NCBI RefSeq assembly: GCF_040807025.1 | Contig: NC_090954.1 | Coordinates: 19,100,501-19,164,500, forward strand | Direction: 5' to 3' | Source: Struthio camelus | Lineage: Eukaryota > Chordata > Aves > Struthioniformes > Struthionidae | DNA length: 64,000 nt | Shown: positions 49,801 to 61,612 of the stretch, piece after piece | How positions within the stretch are numbered: position 1 is the stretch's first letter | Layout of the letters: each line of letters opens with the position of its first letter | Translations under genes and position numbers: made by a program | The notes under the pieces: generated by a model | Databases searched by the model: none | What the model saw: only the letters and a program-made list of their open reading frames with translations | Told to the model about the DNA's origin: nothing

Positions 49801-52800
49801 TACATAGTTTATTAGAAAAATCATATCTTAGCTATAAAATTCTACAGGATATCTTAACAATAATATTCATAAGCTGCCCTTACCACAGATCTCACTTTGT
49901 GTTAAATTGAGCAGACCTACCTTAACTGCCAATAAAGTCAGCGTTATTTTTCACTTAACTTTATTGGGTTCATTCCTATTCAGTTCTGTCAGGTTGACAA
50001 TATGCTTACAAAAATCCACACTAAATGAGAAACATGCCTTTCCAGCATGGACTTGTAAAAGATGCTGAAACACCAGTCCTATCCAGATGCAAATAATGAA
50101 AGCTACCAACTCCTGGGATGCTACATGATCCCTTACAATTTTCCACCACTTACTTAATCTCTCTCCCTCCCTATAACAGGAAAACTGTAGAGCAAAATTT
50201 ATCTGACAGTTTCCTTGTTGCCTACAGAAAATTTACCGAGTCTGCTACAGGTTTCATCTTGTGTGTTCTAAAATCCTAGGATCTGTGATAGGACTAGCAC
50301 GCTACCTTAATTGTTTCTCTGAATCGCACTTTGCACTGCAAGCTATCTCCATTCATAGCTCCCTCGCAGAGCATGTACTGAGCCACAGCTCTCAAAGACG
50401 TGTAGACTGAGGCTATTTTAACTTATACCTCATCTCACATACGACTGCATTAATAAACATGTGACTAACCTTCTCTTATTTGATCTGATAATTAAATTGT
50501 ACTAAACTTAGGAAACCTTAACAGTTTTCCTGGACCACAAGACTGTTTCCTGTTCTGCTTCCAAGTGACACATACGGGCTAACTCTGGCTAGTTACAGAG
50601 CAAAATATTCCTCAAATCTGGCTTTATCTAATCCTGTCTCTAGGCACCTTGAGTAGATATATGATAAGATAAGCATTCAGACCACGCATTGCTTTCCTAG
50701 TATACTGGCTGTATCCTTCTGTATTTTTATATCACTCTGATACAAAATGGATGCAGCTAAACAGCATGACGATCTGTAATCTTCTCCTACAAGCTAGGAG
50801 AGGAAAACACGGGTCACCTGCAGGTTTTCTTGCACTATGTAATTTCTATTTGTCATGTAGAATGTTATTGAAAGCAAATATTATAACTGTATGCACTTTT
50901 GGATGCTAGTATTTATGCAAATAAATATGCAAAGTGGCATGGCCTTTTAGCTCCTGGCAGTTTAATAAGGCAGCCCTTAAAGGCTGGAAGCCCTCAGACT
51001 GCTATCAATCAGGAATTTTTTTTCCTCTATCAAAGTGTATTTAACATTCCTAACCCTGTGCAAAAGGGGAAAAAATAAGGTCATAGCTGTGGAAAAACCT
51101 GTTGATGATAACTGAGAATATGAAAATGAAGCAGTCAAGCAGGCTGTGGATAACACAGGCCATGTCTACTTAAACAAAAGCAAAGCCAGAAATATAAACA
51201 TGAAAATTCTGGAACAAGAGCGAAAGCGAAGCCACCAGTTGTGGTCAGATTAATCCTTTAATATTGCTGTTATTTCCTTGCTACCATGTGGGACAGCTGA
51301 TGGCTGGAGCAGCCTATTATCCCAAATAATAACTGCTCAGGTGGAAATAACACCAACAAATATGACAGAGGTGGGTCTGACCTATACTGTGGGATCTGAA
51401 TTCAGAGCACCAATGAGCAAGCAAAAAAATCTATAAGTTGTGAATTTTCCAAATTTGTTTTACATGGGACACTGTTTCAGACATGAGTGACAGCAGAAGT
51501 ATCAACTACTTCCAATATAGTTTACCAAAACTGATGTGAAGGTTAATGTTATAGTGGTTTCTATATGGCTTTTAGAGTTCCTCAGTATGGGGAGGTCATT
51601 ATTCTTATCTGTGTGATGAACAGTAAAGAAGTCCATTATATTACTACATTGTACAATTTATTTATTCAGATTATTCATCTGCTAATTAGTTTGCATTTGC
51701 AGTTTATACTTGGCATGGCTATTTTTCACCTAAAATTTACAGAAAGTTGTAAAATCAGATTTCAGTGGACAGCTGTACTTACCAAATACACTGTTCCGTG
51801 TACTGCGTGCACAGATTTCTGCACATACGTACAGGCTGGATTTGAACCATATCGGTTAAAGCAGTTAAGCAAGTGCTTATCTTTAAGTACTCCTGAAAAT
51901 TACTCAGGTGCTTAAAAAGGACATGTATCTATTTCAGCACTTTGTCGCACCAAGCTGTTTATACAAGCTGTGGAGCTTAGGCAGTTACTATACTAATGAC
52001 GGCACTCATACCCTTATGACAAAATAACGTTATTTAGGAAGCCTGCTTAAATGTCTTCTTTTGATTCTTTGACTGATAATTTAGTTCCATATTGGCAAGA
52101 AAGGAACTCGTTGGCAATAATGACAGTACAGTGTAGAGTGCTAGCTGAAGAATACCATGTGCAGTCATAATACAGAGTCTTCAGTGATGTCAGTAATTTT
52201 AAGCCACACTACACTGCCTCCAGGTTGTGCTAGCTGACCTTAGAGTACTGATCCTTGTTAGAAAAAACAGAACAAAAAGCAGAGGCGGCATGTATTTTTA
52301 ACGTGGCTCCATTTAGTGCTTGGCACACCACCTCAATGAGTTGGATGGTTTAATGGCAGGAGCACTACTGTGTGGAGTGAGGACTTAATAGCCCGGGGTT
52401 GTGAAAGGAGTCAGGAACTCCTTCAAACACTGCCACCAAGGCTTCTGTCCCAAAGTTTTGTCCATGATCTCAGATAAATCCACACCCTTTATGATCTAGA
52501 AGTACAAAGCCACATTCCTTTACCCTCCTAGGAAGAGTGTTGAAAAGACTTAGTACAATCATAGGGCACATGATGGTGGGTGCAGAGTGCATGTTTTGTG
52601 GGTAAAGCTTGGCCTTTGTCTCTCTGTGCTGTATGCTGCTTCACAATCCTGTGTGCAGGATCATGTGAAACTCTTGTCACCTGCAGTCTTTCCACATGCC
52701 TTTATGAAGTAAGCATTCAAGCAGGTCACAGTGGTACATGGCCACAGTGCAAGGCACCCCTCGCAACCCCTCAATGGCTTTGGAAAGCCAGCATATGGAC

Positions 52801-53900
52801 TAAAGCTCTGCGAGTTGTTGATACAATACAGCTAGCAGGAACTGGGATGACAGCTAATAACACACCAGGTTTCAGTAAATCTTGCTTATGCAAAACTGTT
52901 GCTCTCAGCTTTTACTCTGTTCTGTCTGTACAGATTTCATTATGGAGCTAGTATGCTAAATCATAATTGTTTTATATCATACATAGAATACTGCAAAGCA
53001 AAATTTTCTGTAGTTAGCTAAACTACTCTGTGGTACACTTTAATCATAGATTCTGGGAAAGAATGTGTGAAAATGTGAAGTTTTTTTTAAATTCTCAGAT
53101 GCTTTAAAAATAGATGTGTATTGAGGAGGTGGGATGTGTTATCTTTTCAACGTGGTCTACCTTGCTCATTATTTATTCCCAAAGCTGAAGAACAAGAGAG
53201 TGTGGTTTACGTTAATTCAAGGTTTGTATATATCAGAACCGCTTATAGACTAGATTCACTCTGTCCTCTGGGTCTTTTACAACCTCTAGCCATGTACTGT
53301 AGATGCACACTTGGGCTGAAAAGATGTTGGCATTTGAGATATTTTTACGAGAATGGGCTAATTATATTGATAAATCAGAGAAAATTAGCAGTGTACGAAT
53401 TACAAAATCAAAATGAAATATATGGGTAATTAAATACAAATAATGGAATAGGCCAGTTTTAAGGTTTACTTATCAAATTGCATCAAAGTTGGTGAAAAGG
53501 GACAGAAGTGACTCCTGGAAGCAGGCTTTTGCCAACTGCTGGTTATGATCTCCCACAGTAGCTAAAGCTACGTTACAAATCTAAGCTAGACTTACAAACT
53601 AGAGTGAGTGAGGCTGCCTGTACTCCACACAGTGAAAAACACTGACGTGTTCTTCTGTGGCCTCGAGTTTCTGCTGAGTCCTACGGCCTGATAACTGGAA
53701 GTATTTCAGTAACTGATACTTGTTGCAGACGAGATCTACCCAGAGTATGTCTACTCCTGTTGCAGCAATGCTGTGGATTGCAGTTCAAACGTCACTCAGA
53801 CAAGTCTTCGGCTGGCGATCCACCGTAGTAACTACAGCATCTAACTGAAGTCACTCTCTTCAGTCACTCACATAGTTCATTTGCATGTAATCAGTCAGGC
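46900..53900. other. FOXI1 downstream intergenic DNA, middle part
   Basis: No gene recognised. The longest ORFs (51,565-51,915, 52,580-52,951 and 53,121-53,429, all plus strand) have no domain, repeat or splice context that I can name. Blocks near 47,030-47,170, 49,135-49,185 and 50,880-51,040 carry octamer (ATGCAAAT) and homeobox-like motifs and could be conserved non-coding elements. Confidence 0.6.
50880..51040. promoter_or_regulatory. Candidate non-coding regulatory block with octamer motifs
   Basis: Contains TATTTATGCAAATAAATATG, in which a POU octamer ATGCAAAT is followed closely by a second ATGCAAA, and then TATCAATCAGG and TATCAAAG (homeobox/TCF-like). No ORF explains it. This is inferred from motif density only. 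Confidence 0.22.
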
Positions 53901-56900
53901 AATTTACTTCCACAGTTTAAAGAAAAAAGTAATGGTTCTTTAATTTACTCCCTAAAAAGAAGATATGCCTGAAAACCAAACAGGCACCCAATTTTTGGAC
54001 TATTTTTTCCAAATTTCCTCTCACGTAAGGTATAGGAGTCATGTGTCTGACACTGTAGAAAGTGACCTACTTGTTCCCTCCACCGGGAACAAGTTCCACC
54101 TTTTAGAGTCCATTTCATTTTGAAACACAAAAACAAGCTACAGTTCAACCATCATTATTTCCATCTGGCCTGTATAAACTGAGCTCATAAACATTTCCTA
54201 CCACTTCCAGCCGGAGTCATTCCTTTTCTTTGGCTTTATAATTCCCCTTCCAGCTAGAAGGTGGAGTTTCTTTTGGAACCCACTGTCATTCTGTGCTTTC
54301 TTGTTAGGACAGGGTAGGCAGGAGGTGTCATTACAACCATTCACTATGCTTACACACTGCCTAAACATAAGCCTACCTTAATAAATTCAGTGAGCTTTCC
54401 TGGTTCATGCAGGTAGTTAGTGGCTAGGCAGAACAAATGTTCCTGTTAAATCTCTCATTAGATGTTTAAAACATCAAGTTGCCTATTCTGACCACAACAG
54501 AAGAAAGAGATCCTTTATGGATCCTACCCCTCTTCCCAAATGTAAAAGCACACAGAGTTAATCTGAGGTGAAGACTGAATCAGCCTTCGCATTACTGTAA
54601 CAAAACAAAGTCTCTTTAATAAAGCCCACCAGTCAGGTGTTTTGATCAGATACACAAGCTTTTCATGAATACCATACAAAATTGTTTGTTTGTCCTTCTC
54701 TAGAGCTACCTGCCTAGGCTGGTACTTGAAAGAGGAATGATGAGGAAGATGAGCCCAACTGAGGTAAACGCATCTACAGAAGTCCCTTTGCCTGGTAAAA
54801 CTACAAGGAGAACAACTAATCTCTCACAGCAATTATGTAAGTACTTAGATCCATTTTACAAACTCAGTGCTTTATTTTCTTTTGTCTGCTTTATACTTAC
54901 TTTGAACACTGCTAATGAGTGACAGAAAACACTTCTGTACGTATTAAATACAGTCTGATATTTTCCCATGCATGTCCAGTGTATGCTTTTCCTTCTAAAG
55001 GAAGCAAAGTGCTATATAAAATTTTCTTCAGTAGCCTTCCCTGTGAAATATGTATTGCCTGCAAATTATGCATTTATTTCCATTTTGCTGATTTGAAAAT
55101 TGAGGTTTGGAAAGAATGGAAATATCTGAGGTGGGACACTAAGCTGGCACTGCCTGCATGGATAAAGTTGTTTGAAATTTAATTTGAGAATTATCAGGGT
55201 CTTCTTAAGGTATGGAAGTCTTTCTAAAGGCCCAGACTGGGCTTCTCTTGTGTGTTCAGTAGAGTAGCTTGGGAAATTACAGGGAAAACCATCAATTTTT
55301 TCTCCTGCTTTCTCTTTAAAAACACGCAAGGTCATCAACGGCAGAAGCTGAAGGTTTTCCAGTAGGGAAGGTTGCATCAGCCTGATCTGTAGGAGGCATT
55401 GCATTTCGTATTAGTGTTCAACTAGATACAGTAAGGCTTAAAGAGGAGTAAGATTTTGTTCTGAATTAGAAACAGAATAGGTCTGGGTCAGACTCACTTT
55501 CTGCTTGCAGTACAAAATAGTGGGCTACATGGATACTTTTGGGTTAATGAGGCATCACTGGGAGTAGTAGATTGTCACAAGATTGATCTGCTAAAACTAA
55601 AACGCTGTTGCTGCTTCAGTCATGATTTGACTCAACCTTTATGTTGAGCAGAAATGAGACTGAAAGAAATCTACAGCTGAGATGTCTATATTTGACATGT
55701 AATGCAAAGAATCATTCTGAACAGTAAGTAAGTGTTCCTTTCTGCAAAGATGTGTTGTGATTTGACAGACACTTCTCTGAAAGATTGTCTCATTTTCAAG
55801 AGTTACCACAAAAAACAATCCACTAATACTACGGATTATGCTAAATACTGGGTATATGGGCATTTATACAATCGCATTCTTCTGAAAAATTCAAACTAAT
55901 ACCAGTAACTAATTCACTTAAGCCTTTTAAGGCTGTTATAAGCCCTGTATGTAAATATTTTGCAGACCAATGCACTGAAAATAAGACAAATTCTCAATGA
56001 CTTTTCCAGTCAGCAAAGCTGTGTTAAAGATCTTGAACAGATTTCAAAATTTCTATGTCCACTTCTGATTGTGGGATCACATTATCCCAAAAGCCATTCC
56101 CTTCCCCAAGACCTGTCTATTTCCCCCTTTAAGAGACTTTTATATCCCTTCCCATTTAGTCTGTACAGCAGCGTTGTTAATGTGACAGCTGACAGTCACA
56201 GACAGGACAAGGAGGACGTAGCATACTGACAGTTTTAGTTTACTGGGTTATTATGTGCTCTGTTAAAAGGTGTAATACAATGCAGTTCCCTATATTGCAA
56301 TCAGAGGTAATACTAGAAGCATCGTCTTCCTGCTTTGCCCTGGACTTCTTGTTGTATCATCTATGTGATTATATTTTACAGCAGGTAATTAGTCCTTGGT
56401 GCAGTCCCCGAAGGAAGAATAATCCCTCTTTACCTTCCTTGCAGAAAGGAGTCTTCACACATTTCCAGTGAACAGACCTACTTAAACTGAATGGTGATGG
56501 CTCTTTGAAGAATTATAACATCAGACCTCTAGTTATAAAATATGTATATATATTTTAACTTCACTATACAGACTTTTAAAGTCAGCAGGAGCTGTCTTCT
56601 CTTTAACCCCCTGCATCTGTCGTTATTCAGTTAAAAAACACTTTTATAATGGACCAGAATTTAAGCATCGCTGAGCATTCTGCAGTTATTTCTGGTTAGT
56701 GGTGGTAAACAGGTACACCCTATGCCTGTCATAGTATTCAAAATACTCCACTCTTCCCTTTCAAGAAGTGCAGAACTTTGGAAGAAATACAGTCCTTAAA
56801 TCAACATGTTTCACATAATGGTTGTAAGATTAAAGCAGAAAAGATATGGAGTAGCTGAGCCCTGTTAGGACATTCCTTAGGTGTTGATGATGCAAATTTA

Positions 56901-57100
56901 TAAAGAGGCGTTCCATTAGCTGAGTTGGTGATATAAACACTAACTGCATTTGTATTTTTCCAGTGCCTATGGTACTTCTGGTGTTAACTCTGTTACAGTG
57001 CATTTTTTAACATTTATGTAATAGACAGTCTCTTAAATAATGGCAAGTGAAGACACTGTGTATTCTAATAAAATAACCTTTCATACAACAAACATAAGCA
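53900..57100. other. FOXI1 downstream intergenic DNA, distal part
   Basis: No recognisable gene. A perfect 9-bp hairpin lies at 54,070-54,093. ORFs such as 55,066-55,404 (minus) and 55,960-56,229 (plus) are unsupported. Confidence 0.6.
54070..54093. repeat. Perfect 9-bp inverted repeat
   Basis: CTTGTTCCC (54,070-54,078) and GGGAACAAG (54,085-54,093) are exact complements around a 6-base loop. Confidence 0.95.
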
Positions 57101-57109
57101 GCAAATGAA

Positions 57110-57480
57110 ACCTAAGAAACTAAGCGCAGAAAGATGTGATCATGCATATTAATGATCCTAGAATGCTAAAAAATTACCGTGAAGCATGCAAAAGTAAACA
57201 TTACCCTTTTAGTTATGCAATATTTCCATCATGAAAATCTCCTTATAAATATGTAAAGCTGTTTTCTTAAAGAATTTACTTCTGTTTAGATTGTTTTTCA
57301 GTTTAATATTGATTGAACAACCTAAAACCATTATGAAAAGTTAATATTTGTTATGCTCGCATTTACTTTTCATTTCCTGTCATGAAATGGATTCTTCAGA
57401 AGACATATTTGAATCGAAATTATTGCAGGTCTTAAAGCTTCTGACCTTCTGTTCATAATGGTACATGAACAAGCACTTTG
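57110..57480. promoter_or_regulatory. Candidate AT-rich enhancer-like element
   Basis: A compact run of motif-like words: ATGCATATTAATGA (POU/homeobox) at 57,142, GTAAACA (forkhead) at 57,194, TTATGCAAT (C/EBP or octamer-like) at 57,213 and TTGATTGAACA near 57,310. It has no coding potential. Conservation has not been tested. Confidence 0.22.
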
Positions 57481-60400
57481 TCATATCCCATCCCTATATG
57501 TAACGTTAATTAAAAAGTAACGTGTATGCAAAAAAGGGTTTGTTAGTGTCCAGAAATATAAATGCAAGAGTAAACACTTGCAGACCACTGCTACTGTAAT
57601 ACTGCTGTTGAAAGGTTAGCTTTTGGAGCTAAGCTGGAAACAAAATTTGAAAGCCACCCAAGAAAGGCAGAAAACACAACAGTGCAGCAATGATTAAGAT
57701 TCTTGTTCAATTTTAGGTGTAAATCAAATGCAAATACTATCATCAGCCGGACTTTCCTATTTACCTACATATGTTCTTTCTATCCTATAAGAAGCCTACA
57801 AAGATATTCAGCTTCAAGTTTGCATTGGTACTTTAGGAGCAACTAAATCATTATATTTTAAAACAGACATGCTTTTCTGTGAGTAAATAGTTAATTTTTT
57901 TCTCCAAGACTTTCAGGTATCCTTTGTCTGCTTCTAATGTACAATTTATTTCATTTTATGGGAACTTAAGAAATTATATAAATGGTAGACTATAATAATG
58001 CTATAAATAATACGACACGATTACTTATTTTGGATATTCTGTTTCAAGGCTGATGTGAAAGTACTGAAATTACCTTGTAAAATCCTGTTTCACATACCAG
58101 GAAAGTCCAGAGAAATACCACTCCAGGGCATTATTACAAGGTAGTTTGAGACAATGCCGGAGAGTGACCATGCAGCAAGAGCAGTTCACTGTGGCAATGA
58201 ATTCTGCATCTGCAGAAGGAAACACAGTGGGGAAACGTAGTAATAGAAACCTGTAACAATGTAAAGACAAAAGTATCTATAATTAGTAGCCATTTAGATA
58301 GAGAAATTTTCAGGAAAAAGATACAACCCAATAATGTACAGAATAGAGAGAAAGAGAAATAGTTGTTCTCATAATACTGTGTTATATATAGCCAGGAAAA
58401 TGTCATGTTCATTATACAGTATGGAAAGAAGTAGATTATTTTAATACTCTATGTTTGCATCTTGCTGAAAAATGACCTACAAAAGTTACAAATAAAAAAA
58501 AAATGTCTTTGCAATTATGTTAGGAAAAACGCACACAATACAAATGCTATTGAAAAGCAAACTAAAGAGTTTGATCTTGATTCCATGCATGTGCAAGTCA
58601 CAGGTGACTGCAATATCTACCTAAAACTGGAAAATGCAAGATGAAAATCAGGCCCAAAATACAATTCCTGGGGGAAAAAAACTCCATATATCTATGTTTA
58701 TAATATTTAGCAATAAAATTTACAGCCCTGTTATCTGCTAGCTATGCAAAAACAAACACTTGTACAGGTGGAGTGTGCCGCCTGTTTATATGTAAACACA
58801 TGGCCTAATCCTGCCTTAGGGCACTTTAATGTTATAGCACACAAAGCTCCAGTGAGATAGCCTTGGTTTTAGAGAAACCAGCCAGCACAGGAGAAAGTTA
58901 ATTTGTCTAAACCACCTGGAGGCAATGGAAGGTGAAGTTCCAGTCAAAGCTGAAGTTCACTTACCTAAACAGACTTGGCATAGATCAGAGCTAAGTGAAC
59001 AAGCAAAGCAGAAATCTGAGCTTGCCCAAATCACCCATGTGAGAATTCTGTTTGAGCAGAGCTGCACAATGGCTGCATGGCCCACTGTCACACAGCCTCA
59101 ATGCAGAACGACAACACATGCTCCATATGCCCTCCTCTGGGGTCCCACTACTGTCAGTGACGCCTCTGCACCACTTCCCAATAGTGACGAGAGGGTAAGC
59201 CTGAAGAGGCTTACCACTGTAATCTAGAAGTTACCTTCTCTCTGGAACCTCACAGAGAATACAGAGAGATGAGGTTTGGAGAAGGTTCAAATTTTCTCCT
59301 CTTTTTTCTGAGTAATTGTTTCAGAGCAATTTACACTACACATAGCATTCTCAAACTGTATTTTTAAAGATCACAGGTAAGGCTTCCAGTTTCTTCTTCC
59401 AGTCACAGCCAGTGCGTTTGATAAGGCAATTTAAATTAAACGTTTATGGATTGTCAGGCTGTTTTTGTTGGTATGCTCATCTAGTAAAGAAGACACTGAG
59501 TTAAATGATTGTTTCAATTCTTAAAGCCAGTCTTGCAAAACTTGACAAATTCTCAGCAGTTTGTCTTCACTGGAAAGAAAGTACTACGAATTTTCAGATT
59601 TGTGATGGTCAGGTGTCAGCTTTGCTACGCAGCAAGCTGTAAGGAAACGACTACCTGTCCCTAGGAGGGACTGGAGGAGCTGTGGAAAGGCAATAGAGAA
59701 CAATGAACTTGCATCCTTCCTGCATAGTGCACTGGTTTCCTGCACAAATGAAAGTGGCTTAGGGCCTTACCCTACATGCAGGAGAGGCAGCAAGCAAGCC
59801 TCATAAAGCTTATATGAGAAGTTTCTGCGAGGGCTGTAGCCAGCATCTGATAAAAAGCCCAATTTTTTTGTGAAAATTGCCCCTTTGATGTAAGTTATCA
59901 GACAGACCAAGGTAACATAGGCCTTAATCAACATGAAAAGTCTGTATATGAAGCATCTCAGGTTGTCTTCACTGCTATAAAAAAGGGAGTCACCTGAGAC
60001 ACTATGTATCCAAGATATGTGATGCCCATGCAGCAAGGTACATTAGTTTGCTACAAGGCAAGAGACATGGTTAAGCCTAAGAAGAAGACTGACAACAGTG
60101 ATTTTATTCTGTGGTAAAACTTAAGTGCTTTGTCATCTCTTTAACTTGGGATGGTTGACAAGTATTAGCTACAGCAATAAAAAGGACACACCATCTTTAG
60201 CTGTGAAAGCTTTTTTTCCCCACTACCACCAGAAGGGAACTCTACCCAAAACCAGGACTGAGGAGGAGAAACAGGACACTAACTGAGTTTACTGAAGTAA
60301 ACAAGTTTGCTGGACTCTCTGACAAAGGCAGTACCTTTACTTAAGGTTAGGTCACGATGTCAGCTGTATAGAGTAAAATTAAGTCTTAAGTGAAAAGACA

Positions 60401-61031
60401 AATGCTATTTTTTTATTTGAGTTTTGTTTGTAGGACAGATTTTTTTGCTATTGTTCAGCACATAGGTTTTTATAGTGGATTTACTGTGTATCTGTAGTGC
60501 TGACTTCTTCAAGACAAATCAGAGCTGACCCAAAACATGTTCAAGTTTCCAAAGCATTGATGACCCTCCTCTAATTTGTTTTCAGCTCAGCCAATCTTTC
60601 TTTAGAACTCACTTTCCTCCACCACCATTTACAACATGCATAAGGGAAAAACTCTGGAAGTTGATATGGATTTACTGCAAAATGGAAATGACACAGTTGT
60701 CAACAACTGCTAAACTGAGAACAGTTGTTCTTTCTAATGTGCTATGAGATTTAGGTAGGATAGAAACAGGTCTGCCTGTTTGCAAATGTTTGAGTTCTGT
60801 ATGGGCATGAGGAAGGAAAACATTCATTTGGAAAAAAAAAAAAAAGGCATTTCAGGAAATGTACAGTCTGACTTTGAACTGTTTAACACCTAAACAACAG
60901 ATGGTGAGGCTGCTGCAGATCAGGCATAACAAGGAAAATGACTTCCTCCTGATCCTTCACACTGTCATGCTTTAAATTCAAATGATTTTCTATTTTTATT
61001 TTAAATGAACTGGAACTGGACATACACAATT
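57481..61031. other. Intergenic DNA upstream of the CR1 fragment
   Basis: No confirmed gene. It holds an exon-like interval on the minus strand (58,098-58,209), an inverted forkhead half-site pair (58,783-58,798) and a 100-codon plus ORF at 58,925-59,227 that starts in good Kozak context but resembles no protein I know. Confidence 0.55.
58764..58798. promoter_or_regulatory. Inverted forkhead half-sites next to an ACAGGTG E-box
   Basis: TGTTTA (58,783-58,788) and TAAACA (58,793-58,798) are exact inverted repeats with a 4-bp spacer, so each arm is a forkhead core. ACAGGTG at 58,764-58,770 is the same 7-mer clustered before the FOXI1 ATG. A FOXI1-responsive element is possible. Confidence 0.35.
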
Positions 61032-61612
61032 CCATAGGCCCTCATGGGATATACCCACAAAAGCTGAGGGAACTGGCCGATGTCATTGTGAGGCCACTCT
61101 TGATAATCTTCGAAAGGTCATGGTGATCAGGAGAGGTTCCTGCAGACTGGAATAAAGCAAATGTCACTTGTGTTTTCAAAAAGGGTAGCAACAAGGACTC
61201 TGGGAACGACAGGCTGATAAGTCTCATCTTGATCCCTGGGAGGGGGATGGAGCACATAATACTGGAAGCTATTTCCAAACATATGAAGGAAAAGAAGGCA
61301 ATTCAGAGTAGTCAGCATGGATGTAGAAACAGGAAATCATGCTTGAACAATTTGACAGCCTTCTAAATGAGATGACTGGCTTGGTGGGTTAGAGAAGAGC
61401 CACACATGCAGGTTATCTTGACTTTAGCAAGGTTTTCAACATTGTCTGTGAGGATGTTATGGGAGACAAACAGATGAAGTATGGGCTGGGTAAATGGACA
61501 GTGAGGTGGACTGAAAACTGGCCGCTACCCCACTAGTACCCCACTCAAGGGGTTGTGATCAGCAGCATGAAGTTTGCAAATGATAAAACTGGGAGGAGCA
61601 GTTGCTTTGAAT
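61032..61612 (+). mobile_element. CR1-type LINE fragment (dead reverse-transcriptase part)
   Basis: From about 61,032 the sequence follows the CR1 ORF2 consensus as I know it: CATGGGAT..CCCAC, GGAGAGGTTCCTGCAGACTGG, TTCAAAAAGGG and GTCAGCATGG. One frame reads SQHG then KSCLNNLTAF followed by a stop, where active CR1 has SQHGF.KGKSC; YLDFSK.F follows. In-frame stops and frameshifts make it non-functional. Near 61,580 the sequence jumps from the GGTTGTGATCAGCAGCATGA block to AGTTTGCAAATGATAAAACTGGGAGGAG, which lie well apart in intact CR1, so there is an internal deletion. The 5' end is truncated, as is usual. It is in + orientation. CR1 abundance is typical of birds and other sauropsids. Confidence 0.88.

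Noticed and set aside
52580..52951. 123-codon ORF downstream of FOXI1
   Set aside because: Cys/Ser/Leu-rich translation without a recognisable domain and no splice or polyadenylation support; chance is the simplest reading.
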